61,094 nt of DNA. Source: QNZT01 sp964573205. Its GTDB lineage: Bacteria; Campylobacterota; Campylobacteria; Campylobacterales; QNZT01. Below, in pieces: positions 51,862-61,094 of this stretch. The first letter of the stretch is position 1. Each line of letters opens with the position of its first letter. The notes below the pieces were generated by a model. It ran no database searches. It was not told where the DNA came from and was given only the letters and a program-made list of their open reading frames with translations. The DNA is taken from the NCBI GenBank assembly GCA_964573205.1, contig CAZNIT010000046.1:1-61094 (forward strand), in the 5' to 3' direction. A program made the position numbers and the translations under genes.

Positions 51862-54800
51862 TTATTGAATTGTTATTTTTTGTGTTTGATTTATATATCC
51901 GTTACCGCCGCTTATGACCACATAGTATTCACCTGCGGGAACATTCTTAAAGCTATATTTTCCCTCTGCGTCCGTCGTAACACTCATATCATAGAGTGTG
52001 GAGTCTATTGCATTGTAAAGGCGTACTTTTACACCTTCGAGAATTTCACCGCTTGCGTCTTTGACCATTCCTTCTACGGTTTCACCGCTTTGATTGACAT
52101 CTTTAACGGTTACACTTTTTGAAGCTTTAAACTCTCCGGCTATGCCGTTTACCGTAAACGATGCCTCCACTTTATACGTACCAACGACATCCGGTGTCAA
52201 AAGTGCGGTCACACCGTTAGGTTTTAGTACGACGGTAGAAGCGGTAGGTTTTTGAACTATTTTCCACGATATGTTCGTACTTACCGGTGTTTCATCACTT
52301 AGTGTCACGGTAAAGAGAAAATCGTTTCCAATCTCTTGTGTCGCTTTAGGCGTTTCAAGTTTCGCGACTATATCTTTTACCGTAAGCGAGATAGTGGCTT
52401 CGTCACTTTGAATTCCATCGATATTGGTGGCAATTACACCTATTTTATGTTCACCCAATATCTTGGAACTAAACTGAGCCGATGTTAAATTTTCACCGCT
52501 TAATCCCTCTCCTATCCATTTTAGATTATAATCTCCGTCCGCTTCGACAAGAGCGTTTATGGTAGTCTTCTCGCCCGGCAATAGCGTTTGATAAGTCGTA
52601 CTTAATGTCACGACGGGTTTTGCCGCAAGTGCCGTAACCGTAATTTTCTCACTTTTTGTCGCTATTTTATCGCCATCGCTCACATCCAGTCTCAAAGTAT
52701 ATTGAGCCGGAGTATCGAGTGTAATCGTACCGGAGCTTTTATCGGTAAAATCTTCAAGCAATTTATCATTCAAATACCAGTTGTAAGTTAAAGTATCAAA
52801 ATCCGGATCCGAAACCTCAGCGCTAAAGTGTACACTTTTGCCCTCTTTTACAACCGTCGGCAACACTTTAAAAAGATTTATAACAGGAGCGTTATTGCTT
52901 ACGATTTCGATAATTCTTCGTCTTGTAACCACATTTGTTCCGTCACTTACCTTAAGCGTTACGCTCAATTTATCCGAAGCGTTTGCAGGTACCGTAAAAG
53001 AGGTATCGGAAGCGGCTTTATCAAAAAGCGTCACAGCACCCGTTCCGTCAAGCACTTGCCACTCGTAAGTAAGAGTTTTACCTTCGGGATCGACCGCTAG
53101 AGCTTGAAGTTTAACCTCTTTGGATCTTTTTGCCTTTACCGGTACGAACAAGGTTCGGATCTTAGGCGGTTTATTTATACCTACTTCGAAAATCGCTCTT
53201 TTTGTCGTTACGTATCCGTCCGCATCTTCGACATCAATCTTTATCGCCGATTTTCCCGCGGGGATATCTTTGAGTTTGTAAACTTTAGTATTATTCGTTT
53301 CATCACCTGCTGCCAATAGCTCAAGCGTCTGGATATCTCCGAATTTATATGTCAACTTCGTACCCTCAGGATCGTATGCATCGACCGTTACGGTCAATTC
53401 ATCTACGATATTTCCGTTACCGTCTTCATAACGATCACCGACTTTCACTATCTGTTTGGGCATTAGCGTTACACTCTTTACGACCGGTTTTAAATTTTGT
53501 GCGATAACGATTTTAAAACTTTTGGAAATAGAACTTTTACCATCGGAAACCAAAACACCGATGTTAAAAATACCTACAACGGGATTGATCGTAAACGTAT
53601 CTTTATCCGCATACCCCAAACCTTCGTTAAACGTCCATTCATACGAAAGAGGATCATTTTGAGCATCCACCGCACTAGCTACAAGTTTCAAAGACGGATC
53701 GCTAACTTTAAGTCTGAGGGTCTCTCCTATTTCGATATCGCCGTTTTTGACGACCAGATCGGTCGGTGCCGTATTGCTGTTTGCTCTAAATTCGAAATTT
53801 TTCTCAACATTATTCATACCGTCACTTACAACTATTTTCAAATTATATGTACCGTTAGGTATATTTTTCGAGATTTTAAATAAAGAGCCGTCTATTTGTA
53901 AATAATCGCTATAATCGTCTCTAAAGGATTCGAGTTTCGCTTTATAAGTTAATACCCCGCCTTCGGGATCATAAGCGTCAACTTTGACATTCATATCCAC
54001 CGTTTTGTCAAAGAGCTTATAAAATCCGCTAAAACCGTCTATCACAGGTTTCGCATTTTCTCTAACGATCACACTTTGCGTTCGTCTGGTTTCATAACCG
54101 TCACTCGTATCGATCTCCCTAACTATGATCGTATATTCTAAAGTTCCCACTTCGTCAGGTATTATCGAAACTTCACCATCTTGTACTTCGTACTCTTTAC
54201 CATCGAAAACAACCACCGCTTCAAGTGCATCGTTTTCCGGATCATGCATACCGACTGTTATAACCATAGGCTGATGCAACATCGGCGTAGTCGTCGTCAC
54301 AGAGTCGATAACGGGCGGAAGGTTATTGTTGATCGTAATTTCACCCACATCAACGTCAACACCCTTTTGAAGCTGCTTTTGCAAAGCTTTTTGAGCCAAT
54401 ACTTGGGTTTGATCGGCACTGTCGTACGCAAAGATTTTTATATCTTTATCGAAGAGATTTTTATCGCTTATATGAAATTCAAATTTTCCCTCCTCATCCG
54501 TAACGGTACTATACCATCCGATTCCGGTATATAAAACGATTCCCTGAACGGGAACCCCTTTCATATTTAAAACCACTCCGCTGATCGAAGCTTCTCTTTT
54601 ATCGATTATGAAATCATTATCTTTGAGATCGTCATCAGAAGGATTCACGGGTACAATAAGAGGCTCCGGTTTTGCGGTATCCCCGCTAGAGGGATCATAG
54701 GCATATAATTTATGGACTTTTTGTCTGTCAAACAAAACCATTTCATAATAGCCGCTATCGTCACTTTGAACGATTTGATCATCAGAATAGATAGTTATTC

Positions 54801-56955
54801 CCGCCAGACCTTTTTCTCCTTGCGAAGCGAACGGATCGGTAACTCTTCCGCTAACGATGAAAGCTTCAAGCGTAAATTCTATGTCATGACTCTTTTTGCT
54901 CTCTTTTTTATCGTTCTCTCCTATCGTCAACTCCTCATTCTTCGTCATGGTTTTTGCGTAAAGAGGAACGAAAATACCTGACGAAATTTTGACGGTAGAA
55001 CCGCTTTTTATTTTATCGGATGGAATTTTGATGGTATATTTTCCGTTTTTCGCAAATACTTTTTTATAAAATCCGTCTCCTTCAATCTCTACATAAGCTT
55101 CTTCGCTTTCGACAACTTCACCGTTTTGATTTTTAAACGTTATCAAGCCGCTTATGGTAAACGACGAAGTATCAAGTACTATTTGAGAATCGCCATTTAC
55201 ATATTTAGTCGCGGACGTTATGAATTCACCCGTATCGTAGGATGCCGTAACGGCGGTCAATCCCTCTTCGCCGATAAAAACCGAAACTTTTCCCTCTTCG
55301 GATGTCATTTTAGTCACGCTCGCAACTTTTACAGAAGCGTTTTCAAGAACATTCGCCTCTTTGTCAACAACGGTTATATCCACTTTGTGTACCTGATAGT
55401 CCGAAAGTAGTTCACCTACGTCTTGGCACGAACCGTCATCGTTTCTTGCGGTTTGAACGAAAATGGATTTTGATTTCGTATGATTTGGATATTGAAGATA
55501 AAGCTCCACTTTCGCGTCGGCTTTCGCTCCTAACCCGTCAAATGAAAGATTTTCACCAAAAACGCTCTCTCTGAATTTTCTACCGGTATAATCGGAACCT
55601 TTTGAAACGACTACCGTACCATCGGGAAGATATGAACCATCCGTAAGTTTGACACTACCTTTTAGACAAGTTCTCTCTCTCGGATAGTCTCCGTTCCAGT
55701 AGCTGAAATGTCCTACCTCACCTTCAATATAAAGAGTATCTCCGCTATTTGCTTTTTGATTGTTGTCGTTATCTTCCAAAATCAGTTCACCGTCTATCGG
55801 ATTTTTATCACTGTCAACTTGTCTAATCCAGGTAGCCTTTGACTGGCTGTAATGATAAAGAGGTACGACTCTTTCACCTTGATTGTATTTCTTCGCATAG
55901 AGTTCAAATTGCGATGCCGGAATTTTCATACGAAGTGTCGCCTTCGAACTGTCACCGACACACTCTTGTTTCTCCTCATCGAATGTACCGCCTCCGAAAC
56001 AATGTATTTCATCTCCGTTTGAGGTCGTCATCGAAATACTTGTCATAACGACCGATTCGAGCATCGTATCATTCGATCCTACAGCGCTAGCAACTCTTGA
56101 AGATGACGGTTCGAAACCACTATCATATGTGAAATCACCGATTGTAGAATCCAATTCCGTTTTCGGATCAATCGAAGTAATATCGAGATATATTTTAGTG
56201 TTCTTATCCGCCTTGGGGGATCTTTTGACCTTATTGATCAAAGATTCGATAGCCGCTTTATCGACGCTTAATTTGACATTTGCGTTATTCGTCTCAAAAA
56301 TCACCTTATCACCGCTCACCTTCGTACCGGCTCCTTGCGTAAAACGACTCGTAACACGACCCGAATCAAGATCGCCCAAAACAAATGTCTGCCTCGAATC
56401 GACAGGTTTTAAAACGAATGTCATACTTTTGGAGTTTTCGGCTGCTTGATCGACAATTTTTTGCTGAGGAGTGAAACCGTCGGCTATAAATGTCACTTTA
56501 TCACCCTCTTTGATATCGTCAAATCCGTTAAAAGTGATCGAATCATCTTGATTTAAAACAAGTTTTACATCAAGAGGTTTTTCAACATTATCGTAAACAA
56601 GCTCGCCGGCTCTTTCTATCTTCACATGAAAACCGTTCAAACCCGTTTGATTACTCTCGAGATTTAAAACGTTTTTCGTGTTCAGAGTAAAACTTCTAAC
56701 CGAATTCACGCTAAGCTCAGGAGAGTCTTCATCAGATGAGCCGTCGCTACCTCCCCCTCGAGGATCACCGTTTTTACCGTCATCCGTTTTGTCACTTTGT
56801 CCGCCTCCGTTTTGCGGAGGAGTTGACGCTACCGGAGAACCCGGTTTTTCCTGCTGCGTATGCGGCGACTGCTGTGAATCCGACGGTGCCGTAGATCCGC
56901 CGCAACCGGCAAAAAGCAAGGCCGCTACCATTAACTGGATCAGAAACTTGATCAT
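51862..56955 (-). CDS. Giant PKD/Ig-like repeat lipoprotein
   Basis: A 1,697-residue lipoprotein (lipobox LFAGCGGS). A Gly/Ser/Pro/Asp-rich linker follows (to about 85), then a beta-rich N-terminal region with four Cys (including HCFGGGTFDEEKQECVG). CarboxypepD_reg-like domains lie around 540-600, 700-785 and 790-875. About eight tandem PKD/cadherin-like Ig domains follow (about 880-1620), each with a D-P-E/D-G-x-x-L-x-Y-x-W/K-type strand (DPEGKTLTYEWQV, DPDFDTLTYNWYL, AYDPEGGVLTYKAK). A last CarboxypepD_reg-like domain closes the protein (about 1625-1695, DAEGKYSFKNVPAGEYYVVI). ATG 56955 is chosen, with AAAGGAG 7 nt before it; the frame is open to 57006. First gene of the four-gene operon. 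Confidence 0.88.
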   Translation of the reverse strand: MIKFLIQLMVAALLFAGCGGSTAPSDSQQSPHTQQEKPGSPVASTPPQNGGGQSDKTDDGKNGDPRGGGSDGSSDEDSPELSVNSVRSFTLNTKNVLNLESNQTGLNGFHVKIERAGELVYDNVEKPLDVKLVLNQDDSITFNGFDDIKEGDKVTFIADGFTPQQKIVDQAAENSKSMTFVLKPVDSRQTFVLGDLDSGRVTSRFTQGAGTKVSGDKVIFETNNANVKLSVDKAAIESLINKVKRSPKADKNTKIYLDITSIDPKTELDSTIGDFTYDSGFEPSSSRVASAVGSNDTMLESVVMTSISMTTSNGDEIHCFGGGTFDEEKQECVGDSSKATLRMKIPASQFELYAKKYNQGERVVPLYHYSQSKATWIRQVDSDKNPIDGELILEDNDNNQKANSGDTLYIEGEVGHFSYWNGDYPRERTCLKGSVKLTDGSYLPDGTVVVSKGSDYTGRKFRESVFGENLSFDGLGAKADAKVELYLQYPNHTKSKSIFVQTARNDDGSCQDVGELLSDYQVHKVDITVVDKEANVLENASVKVASVTKMTSEEGKVSVFIGEEGLTAVTASYDTGEFITSATKYVNGDSQIVLDTSSFTISGLITFKNQNGEVVESEEAYVEIEGDGFYKKVFAKNGKYTIKIPSDKIKSGSTVKISSGIFVPLYAKTMTKNEELTIGENDKKESKKSHDIEFTLEAFIVSGRVTDPFASQGEKGLAGITIYSDDQIVQSDDSGYYEMVLFDRQKVHKLYAYDPSSGDTAKPEPLIVPVNPSDDDLKDNDFIIDKREASISGVVLNMKGVPVQGIVLYTGIGWYSTVTDEEGKFEFHISDKNLFDKDIKIFAYDSADQTQVLAQKALQKQLQKGVDVDVGEITINNNLPPVIDSVTTTTPMLHQPMVITVGMHDPENDALEAVVVFDGKEYEVQDGEVSIIPDEVGTLEYTIIVREIDTSDGYETRRTQSVIVRENAKPVIDGFSGFYKLFDKTVDMNVKVDAYDPEGGVLTYKAKLESFRDDYSDYLQIDGSLFKISKNIPNGTYNLKIVVSDGMNNVEKNFEFRANSNTAPTDLVVKNGDIEIGETLRLKVSDPSLKLVASAVDAQNDPLSYEWTFNEGLGYADKDTFTINPVVGIFNIGVLVSDGKSSISKSFKIVIAQNLKPVVKSVTLMPKQIVKVGDRYEDGNGNIVDELTVTVDAYDPEGTKLTYKFGDIQTLELLAAGDETNNTKVYKLKDIPAGKSAIKIDVEDADGYVTTKRAIFEVGINKPPKIRTLFVPVKAKRSKEVKLQALAVDPEGKTLTYEWQVLDGTGAVTLFDKAASDTSFTVPANASDKLSVTLKVSDGTNVVTRRRIIEIVSNNAPVINLFKVLPTVVKEGKSVHFSAEVSDPDFDTLTYNWYLNDKLLEDFTDKSSGTITLDTPAQYTLRLDVSDGDKIATKSEKITVTALAAKPVVTLSTTYQTLLPGEKTTINALVEADGDYNLKWIGEGLSGENLTSAQFSSKILGEHKIGVIATNIDGIQSDEATISLTVKDIVAKLETPKATQEIGNDFLFTVTLSDETPVSTNISWKIVQKPTASTVVLKPNGVTALLTPDVVGTYKVEASFTVNGIAGEFKASKSVTVKDVNQSGETVEGMVKDASGEILEGVKVRLYNAIDSTLYDMSVTTDAEGKYSFKNVPAGEYYVVISGGNGYINQTQKITIQ

Positions 56956-57298
56956 TGCAATACTCCTTTTAGTAAAATTCATAGCACTCTCAACTGATTT
57001 GGCCAAAAGATACTACACTGCTTACATAATCGGAATATTCACTATTTACTTTAAAAAATTAAATATATTTAATGTCAATATTTTTTTACGCAGAGCGTTA
57101 TACTATTTTTTACAAGAGATTTTTCAAGAAACTATTTTTTGTCCGATATAAAAATCAGGTATAAGAAAATTGGAATAATTATCTTTTAAAGAGTTATAAA
57201 ATTCATTTTAAATTAAGCATTTGGTAAAATATATAAAATAAGCGCATTTTATAGAAAATCAAGAGAGTGTAACTAAATGTAAACAAACGATAAAGAGA
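56956..57298. other. 343-nt intergenic region upstream of the lipoprotein operon
   Basis: AT-rich gap between the start of the giant lipoprotein gene and the end of the efflux operon. It holds the minus-strand promoter at 57050-57078, a weaker second candidate (TATAAC at 57097-57102 with TTGAAA 19 nt further upstream), and no convincing terminator for the efflux genes. I see no additional gene in it. Confidence 0.7.
57050..57078 (-). promoter_or_regulatory. Promoter of the lipoprotein-subtilase operon with palindromic spacer
   Basis: On the minus strand: a perfect -35 TTGACA (57073-57078), a 17-nt spacer and TTTAAA (57050-57055). The spacer begins with the 14-bp perfect palindrome TTAAATATATTTAA (57059-57072), placed where a repressor would block RNA polymerase. 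The implied 5' leader before the giant lipoprotein ATG is about 90 nt. Confidence 0.55.
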
Positions 57299-58477
57299 TC
57301 AATCCCTCTTCAAATCAAAAAAGAGAGCCATCTTTTCAAGTTCTATATTCTTTTGTTGTATTTCGTATTCTAGTTTTTGTATTTTTATAGAATTTAAAAG
57401 AGAATCTTTCTCGGCTTTTGTCTTTAAACCGGCTTTTACCTGAGAAAGCGTAAAGTTATATAACTCATCATACATCTTTAACATTTGACGACTCACTTGC
57501 ATCTTTCGTTCATAATCTTTTATATTGAAAACTCTTTTGTCATATTCGATCTCAAGCTCTTTTTTTCTATCTATTGCGGCTAATTTAGTCTGCAAATACG
57601 CAAGTTTATTCGACTCTATGTCGTTTTTCGTATTTATATCGATAGGTATAAATAAACCTATTCCGTATCCGTACTCATCCCCGTCATAATTTTGGAAATC
57701 ACCTTCGAATTTACTATATCCGTAATTGGCGTTTACCGTAACTTTGGGAAAATAGTTCGATCTTACGGCTTTGTATTGCGCTTTTGCGGCTTTTGTCTCT
57801 TTGTCGTAGCGGAGCAGTTCAAGATGACGAGAAAGATAAAAATCTTTATCGACAAGCGGGATATCGGGGATTTCCAACTTATCCGTTACATTCAAATCGG
57901 TTAATTTTCTTAGTTCCATTTTTTCGTTTCTTAACATACTTTTTGCATCTATAAGAGTGTTCCTGGCATTGTCACTATCGATAATCACTCTATTAAGACG
58001 GCTTATGTCGGCATTACCCGCACGATAACTCTCTTTTACGATATCAACGTCTATCATTCTGTTTTTTAAAAGCAGCTCACTCTGTTTTAGTCTAAGTTCT
58101 TCTCTTCGTATCTTTACCGCAAGAGTATAAAGAGCTTTTAATTGCGAAGCTTCGCTTATATCGATCCCGAGCTTTTGCGCTTCACCGTACGCTTTTGCAT
58201 AATCTACCGCATACCATATCCCTCCGCTTCGAAATATATCTTGTCTTAATCCTAACGAAGCTTTCGTCGAAGTACCGTCAAAATTTCCGGCATTGACATT
58301 TCTTTGCCATGAACTATTGATACTTAGAGGCGATATCCAGCTATTTTTCAATTTTTCGGTATCTTTTTTAAGTTTTTGCCTCTTCAAGTCGAAAAGTTCG
58401 GCCTTTTGTACGGATAGTGCAATGTCGCCAAAAAGTAAAGTCGTACAAAAGAGTATCGAAACGATCTTTTTCATCAC
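57299..58477 (-). CDS. TolC-family outer-membrane efflux protein
   Basis: A 392-residue exported protein with a signal peptide (MKKIVSILFCTTLLFGDIA) and the long helical hairpin layout of TolC/OprM-type channels (about 30-392). Helical repeats contain GNADISRLNRVIIDSDNARN and KAGLKTKAEKDSLLNSIKI, and beta segments such as VTVNANYGYSKFEGDFQNY and YGIGLFIPIDI form the outer-membrane barrel. Last gene of a three-gene RND system, overlapping the adaptor gene by 4 nt. Confidence 0.88.
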   Translation of the reverse strand: MMKKIVSILFCTTLLFGDIALSVQKAELFDLKRQKLKKDTEKLKNSWISPLSINSSWQRNVNAGNFDGTSTKASLGLRQDIFRSGGIWYAVDYAKAYGEAQKLGIDISEASQLKALYTLAVKIRREELRLKQSELLLKNRMIDVDIVKESYRAGNADISRLNRVIIDSDNARNTLIDAKSMLRNEKMELRKLTDLNVTDKLEIPDIPLVDKDFYLSRHLELLRYDKETKAAKAQYKAVRSNYFPKVTVNANYGYSKFEGDFQNYDGDEYGYGIGLFIPIDINTKNDIESNKLAYLQTKLAAIDRKKELEIEYDKRVFNIKDYERKMQVSRQMLKMYDELYNFTLSQVKAGLKTKAEKDSLLNSIKIQKLEYEIQQKNIELEKMALFFDLKRD

Positions 58478-59187
58478 TCTTCACCTATCTCGATCGTAAC
58501 CACTTTTCCAAACATTCCCCCACCCTCTTTTACAAGCTCCACTCTATAAGAAGAGAGATATCTCTCATCGGTGGAAGTTGCGGCTTTTTCTATTTCGTAT
58601 CCGTGATCGCGTTCTCCTTGCACTTTTATTTTTTTATTTCGAATATTTTCTCTATCTTCGGCATCGACATATATGACTATTCTGCTACCGCTATGGTCTT
58701 CAACATCCATAAGTTTAACGCCCGGCGCCACGAAAGCTCCTTTTCTAACGTAAAGTTTTTTAAGATATCTATTTTTTATAAAGATCTCTTTTTTGGATAT
58801 GAGATCTTCAAGCGCGGCGATGGAGTTTTCAAGATCACTTCGCTGCATGAGTAGATTTAAAAGTTCGCTCTTATAGCGCTCTTTCGTAGTTCTGCTTTGA
58901 CCTTTGAGATCTTTTATGCGATCATACTGATTTTGCTTGATGGCAATTAATTTTTTTAAAATTTTTAATTTTTTCTTACCGTTTTCAAGCTTGAGAGATT
59001 CAAGCTTATGATCGATGATCATCACTTTCTTATTAACCGTTTTCAACTCATCTTTTTGATCCAGTTGCACTATTCGCCCGCTAGTCTCTGAAGAGATAGT
59101 GACTCTATCGTAAGGCTCCACTTTAGCCTTATAAACTCCGGCCGTCAAAGAAAGGGTGAAAACAAGTGCGATAAAAAGGATCTTCAT
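58474..59187 (-). CDS. Periplasmic adaptor (MFP) of RND efflux
   Basis: A 237-residue exported protein with a signal peptide (MKILFIALVFTLSLTAGVYK). A lipoyl-like half-motif (VEPYDRVTISSETSGRIVQL) is followed by a long coiled-coil hairpin (about 55-125), a second lipoyl half (KLYVRKGAFVAPGVKLMDVE) and a short beta-barrel/membrane-proximal end. It is compact compared with AcrA. It links the inner-membrane pump to the TolC-like channel. It overlaps both neighbours by 4 nt. Confidence 0.85.
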   Translation of the reverse strand: MKILFIALVFTLSLTAGVYKAKVEPYDRVTISSETSGRIVQLDQKDELKTVNKKVMIIDHKLESLKLENGKKKLKILKKLIAIKQNQYDRIKDLKGQSRTTKERYKSELLNLLMQRSDLENSIAALEDLISKKEIFIKNRYLKKLYVRKGAFVAPGVKLMDVEDHSGSRIVIYVDAEDRENIRNKKIKVQGERDHGYEIEKAATSTDERYLSSYRVELVKEGGGMFGKVVTIEIGEE

Positions 59188-61094
59188 CGACTACTCCTTA
59201 TAGGTTGTATTTTATTAACGACTGCGTACAAAGTGGGCAGATATATCAAATTCAATACCGTACCCCAAATCAAACCAAAGCCGATTGATACCGCTATAGG
59301 CTGAAGAATGACCGCCTGACCCGTCGCATAGAACATAAGTGTAAAAAGTCCTAAAAATGTCGTTATGGAAGTTATCAAAATAGGTCTTAATCTAAGTTTG
59401 GCTCTCTCATAAAAAGTTTCCGCCTCTTTAGTGCCGTGTAAAAAATCAAGCATAATTATACCATCATTTATAACAACACCGCAAAGTCCAAGTATCCCTA
59501 TGATAGAAGGCATAGAGAGATTTATTCCAAGAAGTTTATGCCCCACAAGTGCTCCCAAAATCGAAAAGGGAATGACCGACATCACGATAAAAACATATCT
59601 TAGTCTTGGAAATATAAACAAGAGAGTTATCAATATCAAAAACAGCGCCAGTACAGAAGCTGCGATCATATCGGACTTTAACTGCTGATTTTTTTCGTTT
59701 TCTCCAAGCAAAGAGACGGTTATGCCATCTTTTTGAATCTTCTTTAAAAGCGGATCGATTTTATCAAGCACTTCAAGCGGCGTTATATGTTCTTTATCGA
59801 CATTTGCAAAAACTGATTTTACAACATTGCCGTCTCTTTTTTCTATCTTTTCATACTCTTTTATCTTTTGAATATCCACAACATCAGTCAGTTTCACAAG
59901 AGAACTTTTAGGCGTTGGAATCTCAAAATCTACTAAAGTATCTTCATCATCCTTATTTAAAGCTCTAGTTTTTATCTCCATCACACCATTGTCATTGAAA
60001 GTCATAGCTTTTCTACTGTCAAGAAAATATCCCGCAAGCACTCTGGCAATATATGCTTCACTAAGTCCCAAAGATTCGCCATAATTGTTTATAGAGAGTT
60101 TAAACTCCATTTTTCCAAGCTGCGCATTGTCTGTTACATCTTTTACAAACTCTATTTTGGTTAGATTTTGCTCTATCTGACGAATGGCTTGCAAAATCTT
60201 TTTGGTATCTTTTCCTATCAGATTTATCTGAATATCGTTTTTAATCAGCCCTGGACGATCTTCTCTAACTCCAAGTTCATCCAATCCATACTCTTTTACG
60301 AGCGGATATATCTCTTTATTTAATATCTTTGCCAAATCGTAAGTATGCTCTTGTCTGATCTTTTGAGGATCGTCAAAGTCAAATGTAAAGTTTAAAATAG
60401 GATTTATATAAGCATTTATGAAACTTTGAGGCTTCATATCGTACAGTTCGAGAGTGATATAGAACATATTATCACCCTTTTCGTTCTCCCCCGCCAAAGA
60501 GCGTCTTGAGCCTATGACCGTCGATGTGGCTTTCAAAGCGTACTTTTTTCTATTTTGCAAAATATGTTTTTCGATCTCTTTCGCTATTTGTTGTGTCTCT
60601 TCTATCGGAGTATCGACATTCGCTTTTCCGGTTATGTAGAGATAGTTTCCGTCAAAACTAGGAAAAAATTGAAAATGAAGAGTTTTTAGTGTCATGATTG
60701 TAAAAAAGGGAATAAGCACCAAAAATGTCAATAAAAAGATATATTTGTAACGAATCATAACATGAAGAAGTTTTTCGTAAAGATCTTGAAGCGGCTCCCA
60801 ATTAACAAAGTTTTTCTGTTTTTTTAGAATCTCCTGCGCATGAAGGGGTAAAAACAGAAAACTCTCTATCAATGAGCCTATGAGTATCATCACAACAGCT
60901 ATGGGGATGAGAATTATAAAGTTTTTTATCTCACCGCTCATCATAAAAAGCGGTAAAAATGCCGCGATAGTTGTAAGAGTTGCCAGCGTCACGGGTAGCA
61001 TCATCTCTTTTGTACCCATTAAAACCGCTTCTTTTTTAGGAACTCCCTGATTTATATATCTTTGTATATTTTCGGCTACAACTATGGCGTCATC
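59184..61094 (-). CDS. RND efflux pump, 5'-partial
   Basis: Inner-membrane proton-driven exporter of the AcrB/HAE family. The frame is open to the window edge, so the visible 636 codons are the C-terminal two thirds; ATG 61019 is internal. The first residues DDAIVVAENIQRYINQG form the conserved D-D-A-I-V-V-x-E-N motif of helix 4, which carries proton-relay aspartates. Further membrane helices and the periplasmic porter region follow (LHFQFFPSFDGNYLYITGKA), then LGLCGVVINDGIIMLDFLHG, a second helix 10-11 region and LRLRPILITSITTFLGL. Drug, solvent or metal specificity cannot be read from the visible part. Confidence 0.92.
   Translation of the reverse strand, partial: DDAIVVAENIQRYINQGVPKKEAVLMGTKEMMLPVTLATLTTIAAFLPLFMMSGEIKNFIILIPIAVVMILIGSLIESFLFLPLHAQEILKKQKNFVNWEPLQDLYEKLLHVMIRYKYIFLLTFLVLIPFFTIMTLKTLHFQFFPSFDGNYLYITGKANVDTPIEETQQIAKEIEKHILQNRKKYALKATSTVIGSRRSLAGENEKGDNMFYITLELYDMKPQSFINAYINPILNFTFDFDDPQKIRQEHTYDLAKILNKEIYPLVKEYGLDELGVREDRPGLIKNDIQINLIGKDTKKILQAIRQIEQNLTKIEFVKDVTDNAQLGKMEFKLSINNYGESLGLSEAYIARVLAGYFLDSRKAMTFNDNGVMEIKTRALNKDDEDTLVDFEIPTPKSSLVKLTDVVDIQKIKEYEKIEKRDGNVVKSVFANVDKEHITPLEVLDKIDPLLKKIQKDGITVSLLGENEKNQQLKSDMIAASVLALFLILITLLFIFPRLRYVFIVMSVIPFSILGALVGHKLLGINLSMPSIIGILGLCGVVINDGIIMLDFLHGTKEAETFYERAKLRLRPILITSITTFLGLFTLMFYATGQAVILQPIAVSIGFGLIWGTVLNLIYLPTLYAVVNKIQPIRSSR

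Noticed and set aside
56678..57151. 157-codon plus-strand ORF antisense to the giant lipoprotein start
   Set aside because: It is Pro/Ser/Cys-rich, read antisense to the Gly-rich linker, with no ribosome-binding site.

Overview
The window is a chromosomal segment of a member of the Campylobacterota (formerly Epsilonproteobacteria). It is AT-rich, densely packed and full of 1-14 nt gene overlaps. From memory, several gene blocks match the order in Campylobacter jejuni: (cytochrome c)-hemL beside folD-lepB; ilvA-CoA-binding protein; glmU-coaBC-X-uppS-pilD-lptF-truA beside fliP; and nadK-recN-tatD-mltD-rlpA-kdsC-lptC-lptA-engB-mrdA. A genus cannot be fixed from what is visible. Complete mot and fliP genes, several c-di-GMP proteins and an RND pump suggest a motile, free-living or environmental relative. 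No tRNA, rRNA, IS element, prophage or CRISPR array was seen.

Bases 1-7.9 kb: the 3' part of rpoD, then a minus-strand operon (cytochrome c, hemL, AtpZ-like protein, membrane protein), a plus-strand operon folD-lepB-M50 protease, a small unknown gene, and ilvA with a CoA-binding protein. Bases 8-13.5 kb: a beta-barrel/SPOR outer-membrane protein with a Gly-Gly-Asn minisatellite, dnaJ, a diguanylate cyclase, ribF, tlyA and a tiny helix-turn-helix gene. Bases 13.5-20 kb: the minus-strand operon glmU-coaBC-X-uppS-pilD-lptF-truA. Bases 20-24 kb: motA-motB-fliP-trmA. FliP appears to start at a rare ATC codon. Bases 24-36 kb: a long plus-strand run for NAD kinase, RecN, dodecin, TatD, peptidoglycan enzymes (MltD, RlpA, PBP2), HisB and LPS export and biosynthesis (KdsC, LptC, LptA).

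Bases 36-45.5 kb are more accessory: a large outer-membrane protein with a HExxH metalloprotease-like head, a Ca2+/Na+-type antiporter, YbeY, an Aer-PAS/degenerate-GGDEF/EAL sensor, a periplasmic protein with eight EF-hands, a K+ channel and a CopD-like membrane protein.

The most unusual region is 45.6-57.0 kb, a tightly coupled minus-strand operon of four exported proteins. It encodes a ~1,700-residue lipoprotein of Ig/PKD-like repeats, a 1,401-residue lipoprotein of Ig-like domains, a subtilisin-like lipoprotein with a P-domain, and a small secreted protein that resembles the propeptide missing from that subtilase. A consensus -35 promoter with a 14-bp palindromic spacer lies upstream. The window ends in a tripartite RND efflux operon (pump partial, adaptor, TolC-like).
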